Assembly (NCBI GenBank): GCA_900766945.1
Contig: CAAFXD010000200.1
Coordinates: 1-16,693 of the forward strand
DNA length: 16,693 nucleotides
Reading direction: 5' to 3'
Origin: Clostridia bacterium
GTDB lineage: Bacteria; Bacillota; Clostridia; Oscillospirales; Acutalibacteraceae
Shown: positions 1-5,492 of the stretch, piece by piece
Layout of the letters: each line of letters begins with the position of its first letter
How positions within the stretch are numbered: position 1 is the first letter of the stretch
Position numbers and translations under genes: made by a program
The notes under the pieces: generated by a model
Database searches by the model: none
Told to the model about the DNA's origin: nothing
Seen by the model: only the letters and a program-made list of their open reading frames with translations

Positions 1-11
1 CACTTGTTGGG

Positions 12-44
12 GAGGTGGCACGCGCAAAGCGCGTGACGGAGGGG
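12..44. repeat. Short GC-rich palindromic element
   Basis: A 7-bp perfect stem CACGCGC (19-25) / GCGCGTG (29-35) with an AAA loop is flanked by GGGGAGGTGG on the left and ACGGAGGGG on the right. It lies at the window edge in non-coding DNA and looks like a dispersed intergenic palindrome rather than a terminator, since no T-run follows. I recall similar sequences as repeats in clostridial genomes, but copy number cannot be judged from this window. Confidence 0.5.
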
Positions 45-63
45 CAAAATCAAAACAAAATCC

Positions 64-90
64 GCGGGCGATTCGTGAATCGCCCCTACG
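64..90 (+). repeat. Palindromic CGG...CCCTAC repeat unit 1
   Basis: GGGCGATTC (66-74) pairs with GAATCGCCC (77-85), and the unit ends in CCCTAC (84-89). It is the first of six units in this stretch that share a CGG-like head, a palindromic core of differing sequence and a CCCTAC tail. It is non-coding. Confidence 0.65.
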
Positions 91-93
91 AAA

Positions 94-122
94 TGTAGGG
101 AACGACCTCAGTGTCGTTCCGC
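94..122 (-). repeat. Palindromic repeat unit 2, inverted orientation
   Basis: GGAACGAC (99-106) pairs perfectly with GTCGTTCC (113-120) around a 6-nt loop. GTAGGG (95-100) is the reverse complement of the CCCTAC tail, so this unit is the same design as its neighbours placed in the opposite orientation. The core sequence is unrelated to that of unit 1. Confidence 0.6.
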
Positions 123-141
123 AAAATAACAGCAAAATCCA

Positions 142-198
142 CGGGCGGGCACGGAGACCCGCCCCTACAACGGGGCGCCGAGTCGTCGCCCCCTACGC
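142..198 (+). repeat. Composite repeat, copy 1 (units 3 and 4)
   Basis: Two units lie head to tail. Unit 3 has GGGCGGG (143-149) pairing with CCCGCCC (158-164) and a CCCTAC tail at 163-168. Unit 4 has GGGGCG (172-177) pairing with CGCCCC (187-192) and a CCCTAC tail at 191-196. The whole 57-bp block recurs at 328-384 with 49 of 57 positions identical. Most differences fall inside the unit 4 core, while heads and tails are conserved. Confidence 0.7.
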
Positions 199-236
199 AC
201 AAAATACAATGTGTTTGCCCCCCCACAAACCCCAAT

Positions 237-326
237 TTGTCATCCTGAGCGAAGCGAAGGATCGCCAATAGCACAAAATAAAAATATGCGAAACGAGATT
301 CTTCGCCTAACGGCTCAGAATGACAA
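237..326. repeat. Imperfect inverted repeat, CCTGAGCGAAGCGAAGG type
   Basis: The left arm (237-263) contains TTGTCATCCTGAGCGAAG. The right arm (297-326) reads on the minus strand as TTGTCATTCTGAGCC followed by GCGAAGAATC, so the two arms form an imperfect long hairpin around a 33-nt A-rich centre. This is the layout of a small MITE-like or REP-like dispersed element. I recognise the arm sequence as a common intergenic repeat of many bacterial genomes. No transposase is present, and no clear target-site duplication is visible. Confidence 0.6.
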
Positions 327-327
327 G

Positions 328-384
328 CGGGCGGGCGCGGAGACCCGCCCCTACAACGGGACGTCGAGACACTTCCCCCTACGC
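328..384 (+). repeat. Composite repeat, copy 2 (units 5 and 6)
   Basis: This is the second copy of the 142-198 block. Unit 5 keeps the perfect GGGCGGG (329-335) / CCCGCCC (344-350) stem and a CCCTAC tail (349-354). Unit 6 keeps the head and the CCCTAC tail (377-382), but its core stem has decayed. The copy starts directly after the inverted repeat at 237-326, so the two copies flank that element together with 38 bp (199-236) of other DNA. Confidence 0.7.
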
Positions 385-510
385 GTCCGCACTCAAAAAT
401 TCGCCGAAACCACAACATCTTGTGCCCGAAAGCCGGAGAAAAACTATAAAAAATTCAAAATTAAAAAAAACGAAAAAATTTGTTTGGTTTCACGAATTTT
501 TTTGAAAAAA
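385..510. other. A/T-rich gene-free stretch upstream of the S10 promoter
   Basis: No gene is visible. From about 436 the sequence becomes a series of A-runs and T-runs (for example 460-480 and 497-510), in contrast to the GC-rich repeats before it. Such tracts just upstream of a promoter can act as an UP element bound by the RNA polymerase alpha C-terminal domain. That role is inferred from position and composition only. Confidence 0.4.
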
Positions 511-514
511 ATTG

Positions 515-543
515 TTGCATTTTTCTAAACACTATGCTAAAAT
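515..543 (+). promoter_or_regulatory. Probable sigma-A promoter of the ribosomal protein cluster
   Basis: The -35 is TTGCAT (515-520) and the -10 is TAAAAT (538-543), with an ideal 17-bp spacer. TGC at 535-537 provides an extended -10 motif. A/T tracts lie directly upstream. Transcription would start near 550, giving a leader of about 310 nt before rpsJ. It is the best promoter-like site I see ahead of the cluster. No comparably good site was found in the internal gaps, which suggests one long transcript, though weak internal promoters cannot be excluded. Confidence 0.65.
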
Positions 544-559
544 ACTTAGGCACGCGTGG

Positions 560-584
560 AAAAGGGCTTGCCATGCCCTTTTTT
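560..584 (+). terminator. Terminator-like hairpin at the start of the leader
   Basis: AAAAGGGC (560-567) pairs with GCCCTTTT (575-582) around the 7-nt loop TTGCCAT, and six T's run from 579 to 584. The shape is that of an intrinsic terminator, but it would begin only about 10 nt after the predicted transcription start. It may stop read-through transcription from upstream, act as an early attenuator, or protect the 5' end of the message. Confidence 0.5.
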
Positions 585-606
585 AGGCGACTTGATATGC
601 GATGAT

Positions 607-644
607 GCGGTAGGTGGCTGCACTTTGATGCAGGGAATTACCGC
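607..644 (+). promoter_or_regulatory. Branched stem-loop in the S10 leader
   Basis: The outer stem is GCGGTA (607-612) / TACCGC (639-644). The inner stem is CTGCA (618-622) / TGCAG (629-633). A purine-rich internal loop (GGTGG opposite GGAAT) separates them. An internal loop flanked by two stable helices is a usual form for a protein-binding site in ribosomal protein leaders, but no specific ligand can be named from this sequence. Confidence 0.4.
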
Positions 645-757
645 GGAGTATGTCCGATTACAAACCGGGCGACCCATAACAGTGTCTCACTCCGGCGAGC
701 GTACCCCAACTGCGCTTTCCGTGACTCCCGTGGACATTGTGCGCTTTTCTCTGCCGT

Positions 758-786
758 CCGAATGCCGTTTTGGTTTTCGGTTTTTT
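758..786 (+). terminator. Candidate attenuator terminator in the S10 leader
   Basis: CCGAATGCC (758-766) pairs with GGTTTTCGG (772-780), with one U-U mismatch and one G-U pair and a GTTTT loop. Six T's follow at 781-786. Its place 77 nt before the rpsJ start, inside a long leader, suits transcription attenuation. In E. coli, L4 regulates the S10 operon through its leader; whether L4 or another factor acts here is unknown. Confidence 0.55.
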
Positions 787-810
787 GTTGAAAGGTTCGT
801 AAACACCCGG

Positions 811-845
811 CAGGGTTGCAAGAAAAGCGCTTGCCCTGACTTTTT
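811..845 (+). promoter_or_regulatory. Leader hairpin abutting the rpsJ Shine-Dalgarno site
   Basis: CAGGG (811-815) pairs with CCCTG (834-838). An inner CAAG/CTTG pairing (819-822 with 830-833) is separated from it on the left side by a bulge. T's at 841-845 follow, with AC in between. The rpsJ Shine-Dalgarno AAAGGAGG (846-853) begins immediately afterwards. The element may be a weak second terminator or a structure affecting ribosome access. Confidence 0.4.
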
Positions 846-862
846 AAAGGAGGCAAACAAAC

Positions 863-1180
863 ATGGCAGCAGCAAAAGGTAAGAAAATCCGTATCAGACT
901 GAAAGGCTATGACCACGATTTGGTGGACAGAGCAGCCGAGAAAATCGTTGAAACCGCAAAGCGCACCGGCGCACAGGTTTCCGGCCCCGTGCCGCTTCCG
1001 ACCGAAAAGGAAGTCGTTACCATTCTTCGCGCCGTCCATAAATACAAGGACAGCCGCGAACAGTTTGAACAGAGAACGCACAAACGGCTCATCGACATTC
1101 TCAGACCTTCAAACAAGACCGTTGAAGCTCTGACCGGCCTTGAGCTTCCCGCAGGCGTAGATATCGAAATTAAACTGTAA
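863..1180 (+). CDS. rpsJ: 30S ribosomal protein S10
   Basis: First gene of the cluster. S10 (105 aa, normal family length) sits in the head of the 30S subunit and, as NusE, also pairs with NusB in transcription antitermination. The conserved segment AKRTGAQVSGPVPLPT is at residues 32-47 and SREQFEQRTHKR at 64-75. The start follows AAAGGAGG (846-853) with a 9-nt spacer. It is preceded by a roughly 310-nt leader with terminator-like hairpins, so expression of everything downstream may be set before this gene. Identification is certain from the protein sequence and its position ahead of rplC. Confidence 0.98.
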   Translation: MAAAKGKKIRIRLKGYDHDLVDRAAEKIVETAKRTGAQVSGPVPLPTEKEVVTILRAVHKYKDSREQFEQRTHKRLIDILRPSNKTVEALTGLELPAGVDIEIKL

Positions 1181-1206
1181 TCTCGATAGAAACGCTTACA
1201 GGTCAT

Positions 1207-1222
1207 GTTGGCAAACGCCAAC
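1207..1222 (+). promoter_or_regulatory. Intercistronic hairpin, rpsJ-rplC
   Basis: GTTGGC (1207-1212) and GCCAAC (1217-1222) form a perfect 6-bp stem with an AAAC loop, 8 nt before the rplC Shine-Dalgarno. No T-run follows, so it is not a terminator. It may be an RNA-processing or stability element; its function is not shown by the sequence. Confidence 0.4.
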
Positions 1223-1246
1223 CAATAACCAAAGGAGGAATACACA

Positions 1247-1879
1247 ATGCAAAAAGGTCTTATCGGTAAAAAAATCGGCATGACGCAGCTTTTTGACGAG
1301 AGCGGCAAGGTTATCCCCGTGACCGTCGTAGAAGCAGGTCCGTGCGTCGTTGTCCAGAAAAAGACAACGGAAAATGACGGCTATGAAGCCGTTCAGGTTG
1401 GCTTCGGTGATGTCAAAGTCCAAAGAGTGAACAAGCCGCAGGCAGGTCACTTCAAAAAGGCAGACGTTGCACCGAAAAAGGTACTCAAAGAGTTCAGACT
1501 GGACGATTGTTCCGCGCTGAACGTCGGCGACATTCTCAAAGCAGACGTGTTCGCTGTCGGTGACAGAGTGGATGTTGTCGGCACCAGCAAAGGTAAGGGT
1601 ACCGCGGGTGCAATCAAGCGCTGGAACTTCTCCCGCTTGAAGGAAAGCCACGGTACAGGTCCTGTCGCACGCCACGCAGGTTCCTTGGGCGCTTGCTCCG
1701 ACCCCTCCCGTGTTTACAAGGGGAAGAAGCTCGCCGGTCACTTGGGCGCAGAGCGTGTGACCATTCAAAATCTCGACATTGTCAAGGTTGACGCAGAAAA
1801 CAACCTCATCGCCATCAAGGGCGCCATTCCGGGCCCCAAAGGCGGCATCGTTGTTCTCGCCGATACGGTGAAAAAATAA
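1247..1879 (+). CDS. rplC: 50S ribosomal protein L3
   Basis: L3 (210 aa) is an early 50S assembly protein whose long internal loop reaches towards the peptidyl transferase centre. The start GKKIGMTQLF (residues 8-17 region), the SKGKGTAGAIKRWNF stretch (about 114-128) and the loop segment ARHAGSLGAC (about 141-150) are all typical. The length matches Gram-positive L3. AAAGGAGG (1231-1238) precedes the ATG by 8 nt. It follows rpsJ after a 66-nt gap holding a hairpin and is followed 16 nt later by rplD. Confidence 0.98.
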   Translation: MQKGLIGKKIGMTQLFDESGKVIPVTVVEAGPCVVVQKKTTENDGYEAVQVGFGDVKVQRVNKPQAGHFKKADVAPKKVLKEFRLDDCSALNVGDILKADVFAVGDRVDVVGTSKGKGTAGAIKRWNFSRLKESHGTGPVARHAGSLGACSDPSRVYKGKKLAGHLGAERVTIQNLDIVKVDAENNLIAIKGAIPGPKGGIVVLADTVKK

Positions 1880-1895
1880 GGAAGGAGTGTTTTAA

Positions 1896-2519
1896 ATGGC
1901 GAAATTGGCAGTTCTCGACAAAGCAGGTAAAAAAGTTTCCGACATCGAGCTCGCAGACAGCATTTTTGCAATCGAGCCCAACGAATCGGCAATGCACCTG
2001 ATGGTTGTCAACTATTTAGCAAATCAGCGTCAGGGTACGCAGTCCACCCTCACTCGTTCCGAGGTATCCGGCGGCGGCAAAAAGCCTTGGCGTCAAAAGG
2101 GCACCGGCCGCGCCCGTCAGGGTTCGACCAGAGCACCGCAGTGGACACACGGCGGCATCGCACTCGGCCCGAAACCCCGTGATTACGGCTTTGACGTAAA
2201 CAAAAAGGTCAGAAGACTTGCTATGAAGTCCGCGCTTTCCGCGAAAGTTGCGGCAGAGGAAATGATTGTTCTCGACAGCTTCGGCATCGACGCAATCAAG
2301 ACCAAAGAGGTTGCAGAGGTTCTCACCGCAATCAACGCGGGCAAGAAAACGCTCATCGTTCTGCCTGAAAAGAACGACATCGTTTACAAGAGCGCCCGCA
2401 ACATTGCCGGCACCAATGTAACCCTCGTAAACACGCTGAATGTTTATGACATCTTAAACTGCAACACCATTGTGGTGCTGAAAGATGCCGTTGCAAAAAT
2501 CGAGGAGGTTTACGCATAA
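1896..2519 (+). CDS. rplD: 50S ribosomal protein L4
   Basis: L4 (207 aa) binds domain I of 23S rRNA and lines the peptide exit tunnel with an extended loop. The loop sequence GKKPWRQKGTGRARQGS is at residues 61-77, followed by APQWTHGG. In E. coli, L4 represses its own S10 operon by acting on the leader RNA, so it is the first candidate to act on the leader structures at 560-845; that link is inference here. Its stop codon overlaps the rplW start by one base (TAATG), which suggests translational coupling. Confidence 0.98.
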   Translation: MAKLAVLDKAGKKVSDIELADSIFAIEPNESAMHLMVVNYLANQRQGTQSTLTRSEVSGGGKKPWRQKGTGRARQGSTRAPQWTHGGIALGPKPRDYGFDVNKKVRRLAMKSALSAKVAAEEMIVLDSFGIDAIKTKEVAEVLTAINAGKKTLIVLPEKNDIVYKSARNIAGTNVTLVNTLNVYDILNCNTIVVLKDAVAKIEEVYA

Positions 2520-2812
2520 TGAAACTTGCACAGGATATTATCCTCCGCCCCGTGATTACCGAGGAAAGCATGATGGGTCAGGCGCTGAAAAAGTACACTT
2601 TCAAAGTGGACAAAAAGGCGACCAAACCCGAAATCAAAGCGGCTGTTGAGAAACTTTTCGGCGTAAAAGTCGCAAAGGTGAACACTATCAATGTCCGCGG
2701 TCATTTAAGAAGATACGGCAGATATGAAGGCTATACCGCCTCTTGGAAAAAGGCTGTCGTAACCTTGACAGAAGATTCCAAGACCATCGAATTCTTCGAC
2801 GGTATGATGTAA
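2519..2812 (+). CDS. rplW: 50S ribosomal protein L23
   Basis: L23 (97 aa) lies at the exit of the peptide tunnel, where signal recognition particle and trigger factor dock. The segment INVRGHLRRYGRYEGYTASW (residues 57-76) is the conserved L23 signature region. The Shine-Dalgarno GAGGAGG (2502-2508) lies inside the end of rplD, and the ATG shares its A with the rplD stop codon. A 65-nt gap with a hairpin follows before rplB. Confidence 0.98.
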   Translation: MKLAQDIILRPVITEESMMGQALKKYTFKVDKKATKPEIKAAVEKLFGVKVAKVNTINVRGHLRRYGRYEGYTASWKKAVVTLTEDSKTIEFFDGMM

Positions 2813-2819
2813 AATCCCG

Positions 2820-2858
2820 ACGATAATGTATGGAGCCCGACATGCTCCGCTAAATCGT
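2820..2858 (+). promoter_or_regulatory. Intercistronic hairpin, rplW-rplB
   Basis: GGAGC (2832-2836) pairs with GCTCC (2844-2848), and ACGAT (2820-2824) pairs with ATCGT (2854-2858), giving a two-part stem with an internal loop just before the rplB Shine-Dalgarno. There is no T-run. It is possibly a processing, stability or translational control site. Confidence 0.4.
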
Positions 2859-2877
2859 TCTAAGGAGAGTGAATGAA

Positions 2878-3711
2878 ATGTCGATTAAAGTCTACAAACC
2901 GACTACCAATTCTCGACGCAATATGTCGGTTACAGATTATTCCGAACTTTCCAAGGTTGCTCCCGAGAGAAGCCTTCTCGCGCCGCTCAATAAAAAGGCC
3001 GGCCGTAACAGTTACGGAAGAATCACCGTTCGCCACAGAGGCGGCGGCAACCGCAGAAAATATCGTATTATCGATTTCAAACGCGATAAGTTCGATATGC
3101 CTGCAACCGTGCTCACTTTGGAGTACGACCCCAACCGTTCCGCGCATATCGCACTTGTGCAGTATGCGGACGGCGAAAAAAGATACATTCTCGCGCCTGT
3201 CGGCTTGAAGGTCGGCGACAAGGTGGAAGCCGGCGCGAATGCAGACATTAAGCCCGGCAACGCATTGCCGTTGAGCGCGATTCCGGTTGGTACCATGGTA
3301 CACAACGTGGAACTTTACCCCGGTCGCGGCGGTCAGCTTGCCCGCGCAGCCGGTAACGCGGCACAGCTCATGGCAAAGGAAGGCCCCTACGCTTTGTTGA
3401 GACTTCCCTCCGGTGAGCTTCGCAACGTGCCCGCAGAGTGCATGGCAACCGTCGGCACTGTCGGCAACGCAGACCACGAAAACGTAAAAATCGGTAAAGC
3501 AGGCCGCACCCGTCACCTCGGTGTTCGCCCGACCGTTCGCGGCTCGGTTATGAACCCGAATGACCACCCGCACGGCGGCGGCGAAGGCAAAGCGCCTGTC
3601 GGCCGTCCCGGTCCCTGCACACCGTGGGGCAAACCCGCACTCGGTTACAAGACCAGAGCGAAGAAGAACCGTTCCGATAAGTTTATCGTAAGACGTCGTA
3701 ACGCGAAATAA
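2878..3711 (+). CDS. rplB: 50S ribosomal protein L2
   Basis: L2 (277 aa) helps form the peptidyl transferase centre and joins the subunits. The C-terminal hallmark HPHGGGEG is at residues 230-237 and includes the histidine equivalent to E. coli His229. I chose the ATG at 2878 (protein start MSIKVYKPTT) over the GTG at 2869. The Shine-Dalgarno AAGGAG (2862-2867) is 10 nt from this ATG but abuts the GTG, and L2 proteins normally begin with this motif. The length is normal for the family. Confidence 0.97.
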   Translation: MSIKVYKPTTNSRRNMSVTDYSELSKVAPERSLLAPLNKKAGRNSYGRITVRHRGGGNRRKYRIIDFKRDKFDMPATVLTLEYDPNRSAHIALVQYADGEKRYILAPVGLKVGDKVEAGANADIKPGNALPLSAIPVGTMVHNVELYPGRGGQLARAAGNAAQLMAKEGPYALLRLPSGELRNVPAECMATVGTVGNADHENVKIGKAGRTRHLGVRPTVRGSVMNPNDHPHGGGEGKAPVGRPGPCTPWGKPALGYKTRAKKNRSDKFIVRRRNAK

Positions 3712-3730
3712 GTCGAAAGGAGTGTAGAGT

Positions 3731-4012
3731 ATGAGCAGAAGTGTTAAAAAAGGACCTTACGTTGCACCGAAGCTGTTAGCAAGAGTGCAGCAGATGAATG
3801 AAAACGGCGAGAAAATCGTCTTGAAAACTTGGAGCCGCAGCTCGACTATATTCCCGGACTTTGTCGGTCATACGTTTGCCGTCCATGACGGGCGCAAACA
3901 TGTTCCGGTTTACGTTACGGAGGATATGGTAGGCCACAAGCTCGGCGAATTTGCGCCGACCAGAACCTTTAAAGGCCATGCCGGTTCCAAAACTTCCAAC
4001 AACGGTAAATAA
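3731..4012 (+). CDS. rpsS: 30S ribosomal protein S19
   Basis: S19 (93 aa) sits in the head of the 30S subunit with S13 near the A-site tRNA. KKGPYVAPKLL is at residues 6-16, and the conserved block from DGRKHVPVYV through GHKLGEFAPTRTF at 53-80. The start follows a GAAAGGAG Shine-Dalgarno. It lies 19 nt after rplB and 22 nt before rplV, in the standard S10 order. Confidence 0.98.
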   Translation: MSRSVKKGPYVAPKLLARVQQMNENGEKIVLKTWSRSSTIFPDFVGHTFAVHDGRKHVPVYVTEDMVGHKLGEFAPTRTFKGHAGSKTSNNGK

Positions 4013-4034
4013 GCAGCAAAGGAGTGTATAACGA

Positions 4035-4367
4035 ATGGAAGCAACTGCAAAAGTGACCCATGTACGCATTGCACCCCGTAAAGTGCAAATCGTGCTGGAC
4101 CTCATCAGAAACAAGCCTTGCGACGAGGCGATGGCAATCCTCAAGTACACACCGAAGGCTGCGTGTGAACCGCTTGGAAAGCTGTTAAAATCCGCAATGG
4201 CAAACGCTGAAATGAAAGATATGGATACAACGCGTCTGTATGTCGCAGAGTGCCGTGTCGATCAGGGCCCGACCTTAAAGCGCATCCGTCCGAGAGCGCA
4301 GGGCAGAGCGTACAGAATCAACAAAAAGACTTCGCACATCAGTATTGTGCTCAAAGAAGCAGAATAA
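4035..4367 (+). CDS. rplV: 50S ribosomal protein L22
   Basis: L22 (110 aa) contacts all 23S rRNA domains, and its beta-hairpin reaches into the exit tunnel. The hairpin region DQGPTLKRIRPRAQGRAYRI is at residues 76-95 and is intact, with no deletion of the type linked to macrolide resistance in other species. The N-terminal ATAKVTHVRIAPRKV motif is typical. AAAGGAG precedes the start. It ends 19 nt before rpsC. Confidence 0.98.
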   Translation: MEATAKVTHVRIAPRKVQIVLDLIRNKPCDEAMAILKYTPKAACEPLGKLLKSAMANAEMKDMDTTRLYVAECRVDQGPTLKRIRPRAQGRAYRINKKTSHISIVLKEAE

Positions 4368-4386
4368 GCGAGGAGGAGGTAAAACT

Positions 4387-5058
4387 ATGGGTCAGAAAGT
4401 AAATCCCACCGGTCTTCGTATCGGTGTCATTAAAGACTGGGATTCCCGCTGGTATGCCAGCAAAAAGGACTTCGGCGACACGCTTGTCTCCGACAATCAG
4501 CTCCGTAAATATCTCCTCGAAACCCTCGCGCCCGCAGGCGTTCCGAAGGTAGAAATCGAAAGAGATGCCAAAAGAGTCCGCATCAACATCCACTGCGCAA
4601 AGCCCGGTATGGTTATCGGCAAAGGCGGCGCAGAGATTGAAAAACTCAAAGAAACTTGCAAAAAGAAACTCGGCGGTGACAAAGATGTTTACATCAACAT
4701 CGTCGAAATCAAACAGCCCGACTTAAATGCACAGCTCGTTGCGGAGAACATCGCTTCGCAGTTGGAGCGCCGCATTTCGTTCCGCCGTGCGCTCAAACAG
4801 AGCATCGGCAGAACCATGAAGCTCGGTGCAAAAGGTATCAAAACACAGGTCAGCGGTCGTTTGGGCGGCGCGGAAATCGCGCGTTCCGAACACTACCATG
4901 AAGGCACCATTCCGCTGCAAACCATCCGTGCAGACATCGACTACGGCTTTGCCGAGGCAAAGACAACCTACGGTCGTATCGGCGTAAAGGTTTGGATTTA
5001 CAAAGGCGAAGTGCTCCATGACAACCGCAAGCCTCAGAAGGAAGGAGGCACAAAATAA
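4387..5058 (+). CDS. rpsC: 30S ribosomal protein S3
   Basis: S3 (223 aa) lies at the mRNA entry side of the 30S head. The N-terminal GQKVNPTGLRIG (2-13), a KH domain with the GKGG loop (78-81) and the C-terminal signature SGRLGGAEIARSE (156-168) are all present. The reading frame is open from 4345, but the ATG at 4387 is the start: it follows a strong AGGAGGAGG (4371-4379) by 7 nt and gives the family N-terminus MGQKVNPTG. The stop overlaps the rplP ATG by one base. Confidence 0.98.
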   Translation: MGQKVNPTGLRIGVIKDWDSRWYASKKDFGDTLVSDNQLRKYLLETLAPAGVPKVEIERDAKRVRINIHCAKPGMVIGKGGAEIEKLKETCKKKLGGDKDVYINIVEIKQPDLNAQLVAENIASQLERRISFRRALKQSIGRTMKLGAKGIKTQVSGRLGGAEIARSEHYHEGTIPLQTIRADIDYGFAEAKTTYGRIGVKVWIYKGEVLHDNRKPQKEGGTK

Positions 5059-5492
5059 TGTTACTGCCGAAAAGAGTAAAATACCGCAGAGTCCACAGAG
5101 GTCGTCTGACCGGTAAAGCGACAAGAGGCAATAAGGTCACCTATGGTGACTACGGTCTTGTGTCTCTGGAACCGGCTTGGATTACTTCCAACCAAATCGA
5201 AGCTGCCCGTATCGCCATGACGCGTTACATTAAGCGTGGCGGTCAGGTTTGGATTAAGATTTTCCCGGATAAGCCGATTACCGAAAAACCGGCTGAAACC
5301 CGAATGGGTTCCGGTAAAGGTTCGCCCGAATACTGGGTGGCCGTTGTGAAACCCGGCAGAGTGATGTTTGAAATTGCAGGCGTTCCCGAAGAGACCGCGC
5401 GCGAGGCTATGCGTCTTGCCGCGAACAAGCTCCCGGTCAAATGCAAGTTCGTCACCAAGGCACAGCAGGAAGAGGAAGGTGAGCAAGCATGA
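5058..5492 (+). CDS. rplP: 50S ribosomal protein L16
   Basis: L16 (144 aa) binds near the A-site and helps orient aminoacyl-tRNA. The N-terminus LLPKRVKYRRVHRGR is typical, and RMGSGKGSPEYWVAVV is at residues 82-97. Its ATG shares a base with the rpsC stop (TAATG), and its own stop overlaps the rpmC start by 4 nt (ATGA). The three genes rpsC, rplP and rpmC are therefore probably translationally coupled. Confidence 0.98.
   Translation: MLLPKRVKYRRVHRGRLTGKATRGNKVTYGDYGLVSLEPAWITSNQIEAARIAMTRYIKRGGQVWIKIFPDKPITEKPAETRMGSGKGSPEYWVAVVKPGRVMFEIAGVPEETAREAMRLAANKLPVKCKFVTKAQQEEEGEQA

Noticed and set aside
86..418. Open frame of 110 codons on the minus strand over the repeat island, and 211-528 on the plus strand
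   Set aside because: Both are built from the palindromic repeats. Their translations are low-complexity Arg/Gly/Pro/Cys-rich strings with no family resemblance, and neither has a proper ribosome binding site.
1..420. CRISPR array as an explanation of the repeats
   Set aside because: Repeats are few, irregularly spaced, in mixed orientation, with variable cores and no unique spacers of constant length; no cas genes are present.
574..606. Possible leader peptide (ATG at 573-575 region, about 10 codons)
   Set aside because: No good ribosome binding site, no run of regulatory codons, and it lies across the hairpin stem; likely chance.
556..882. Open frame through the S10 leader overlapping the rpsJ start
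   Set aside because: It overlaps hairpins and the start of rpsJ in another frame, its protein matches no family, and the region is better explained as untranslated leader.
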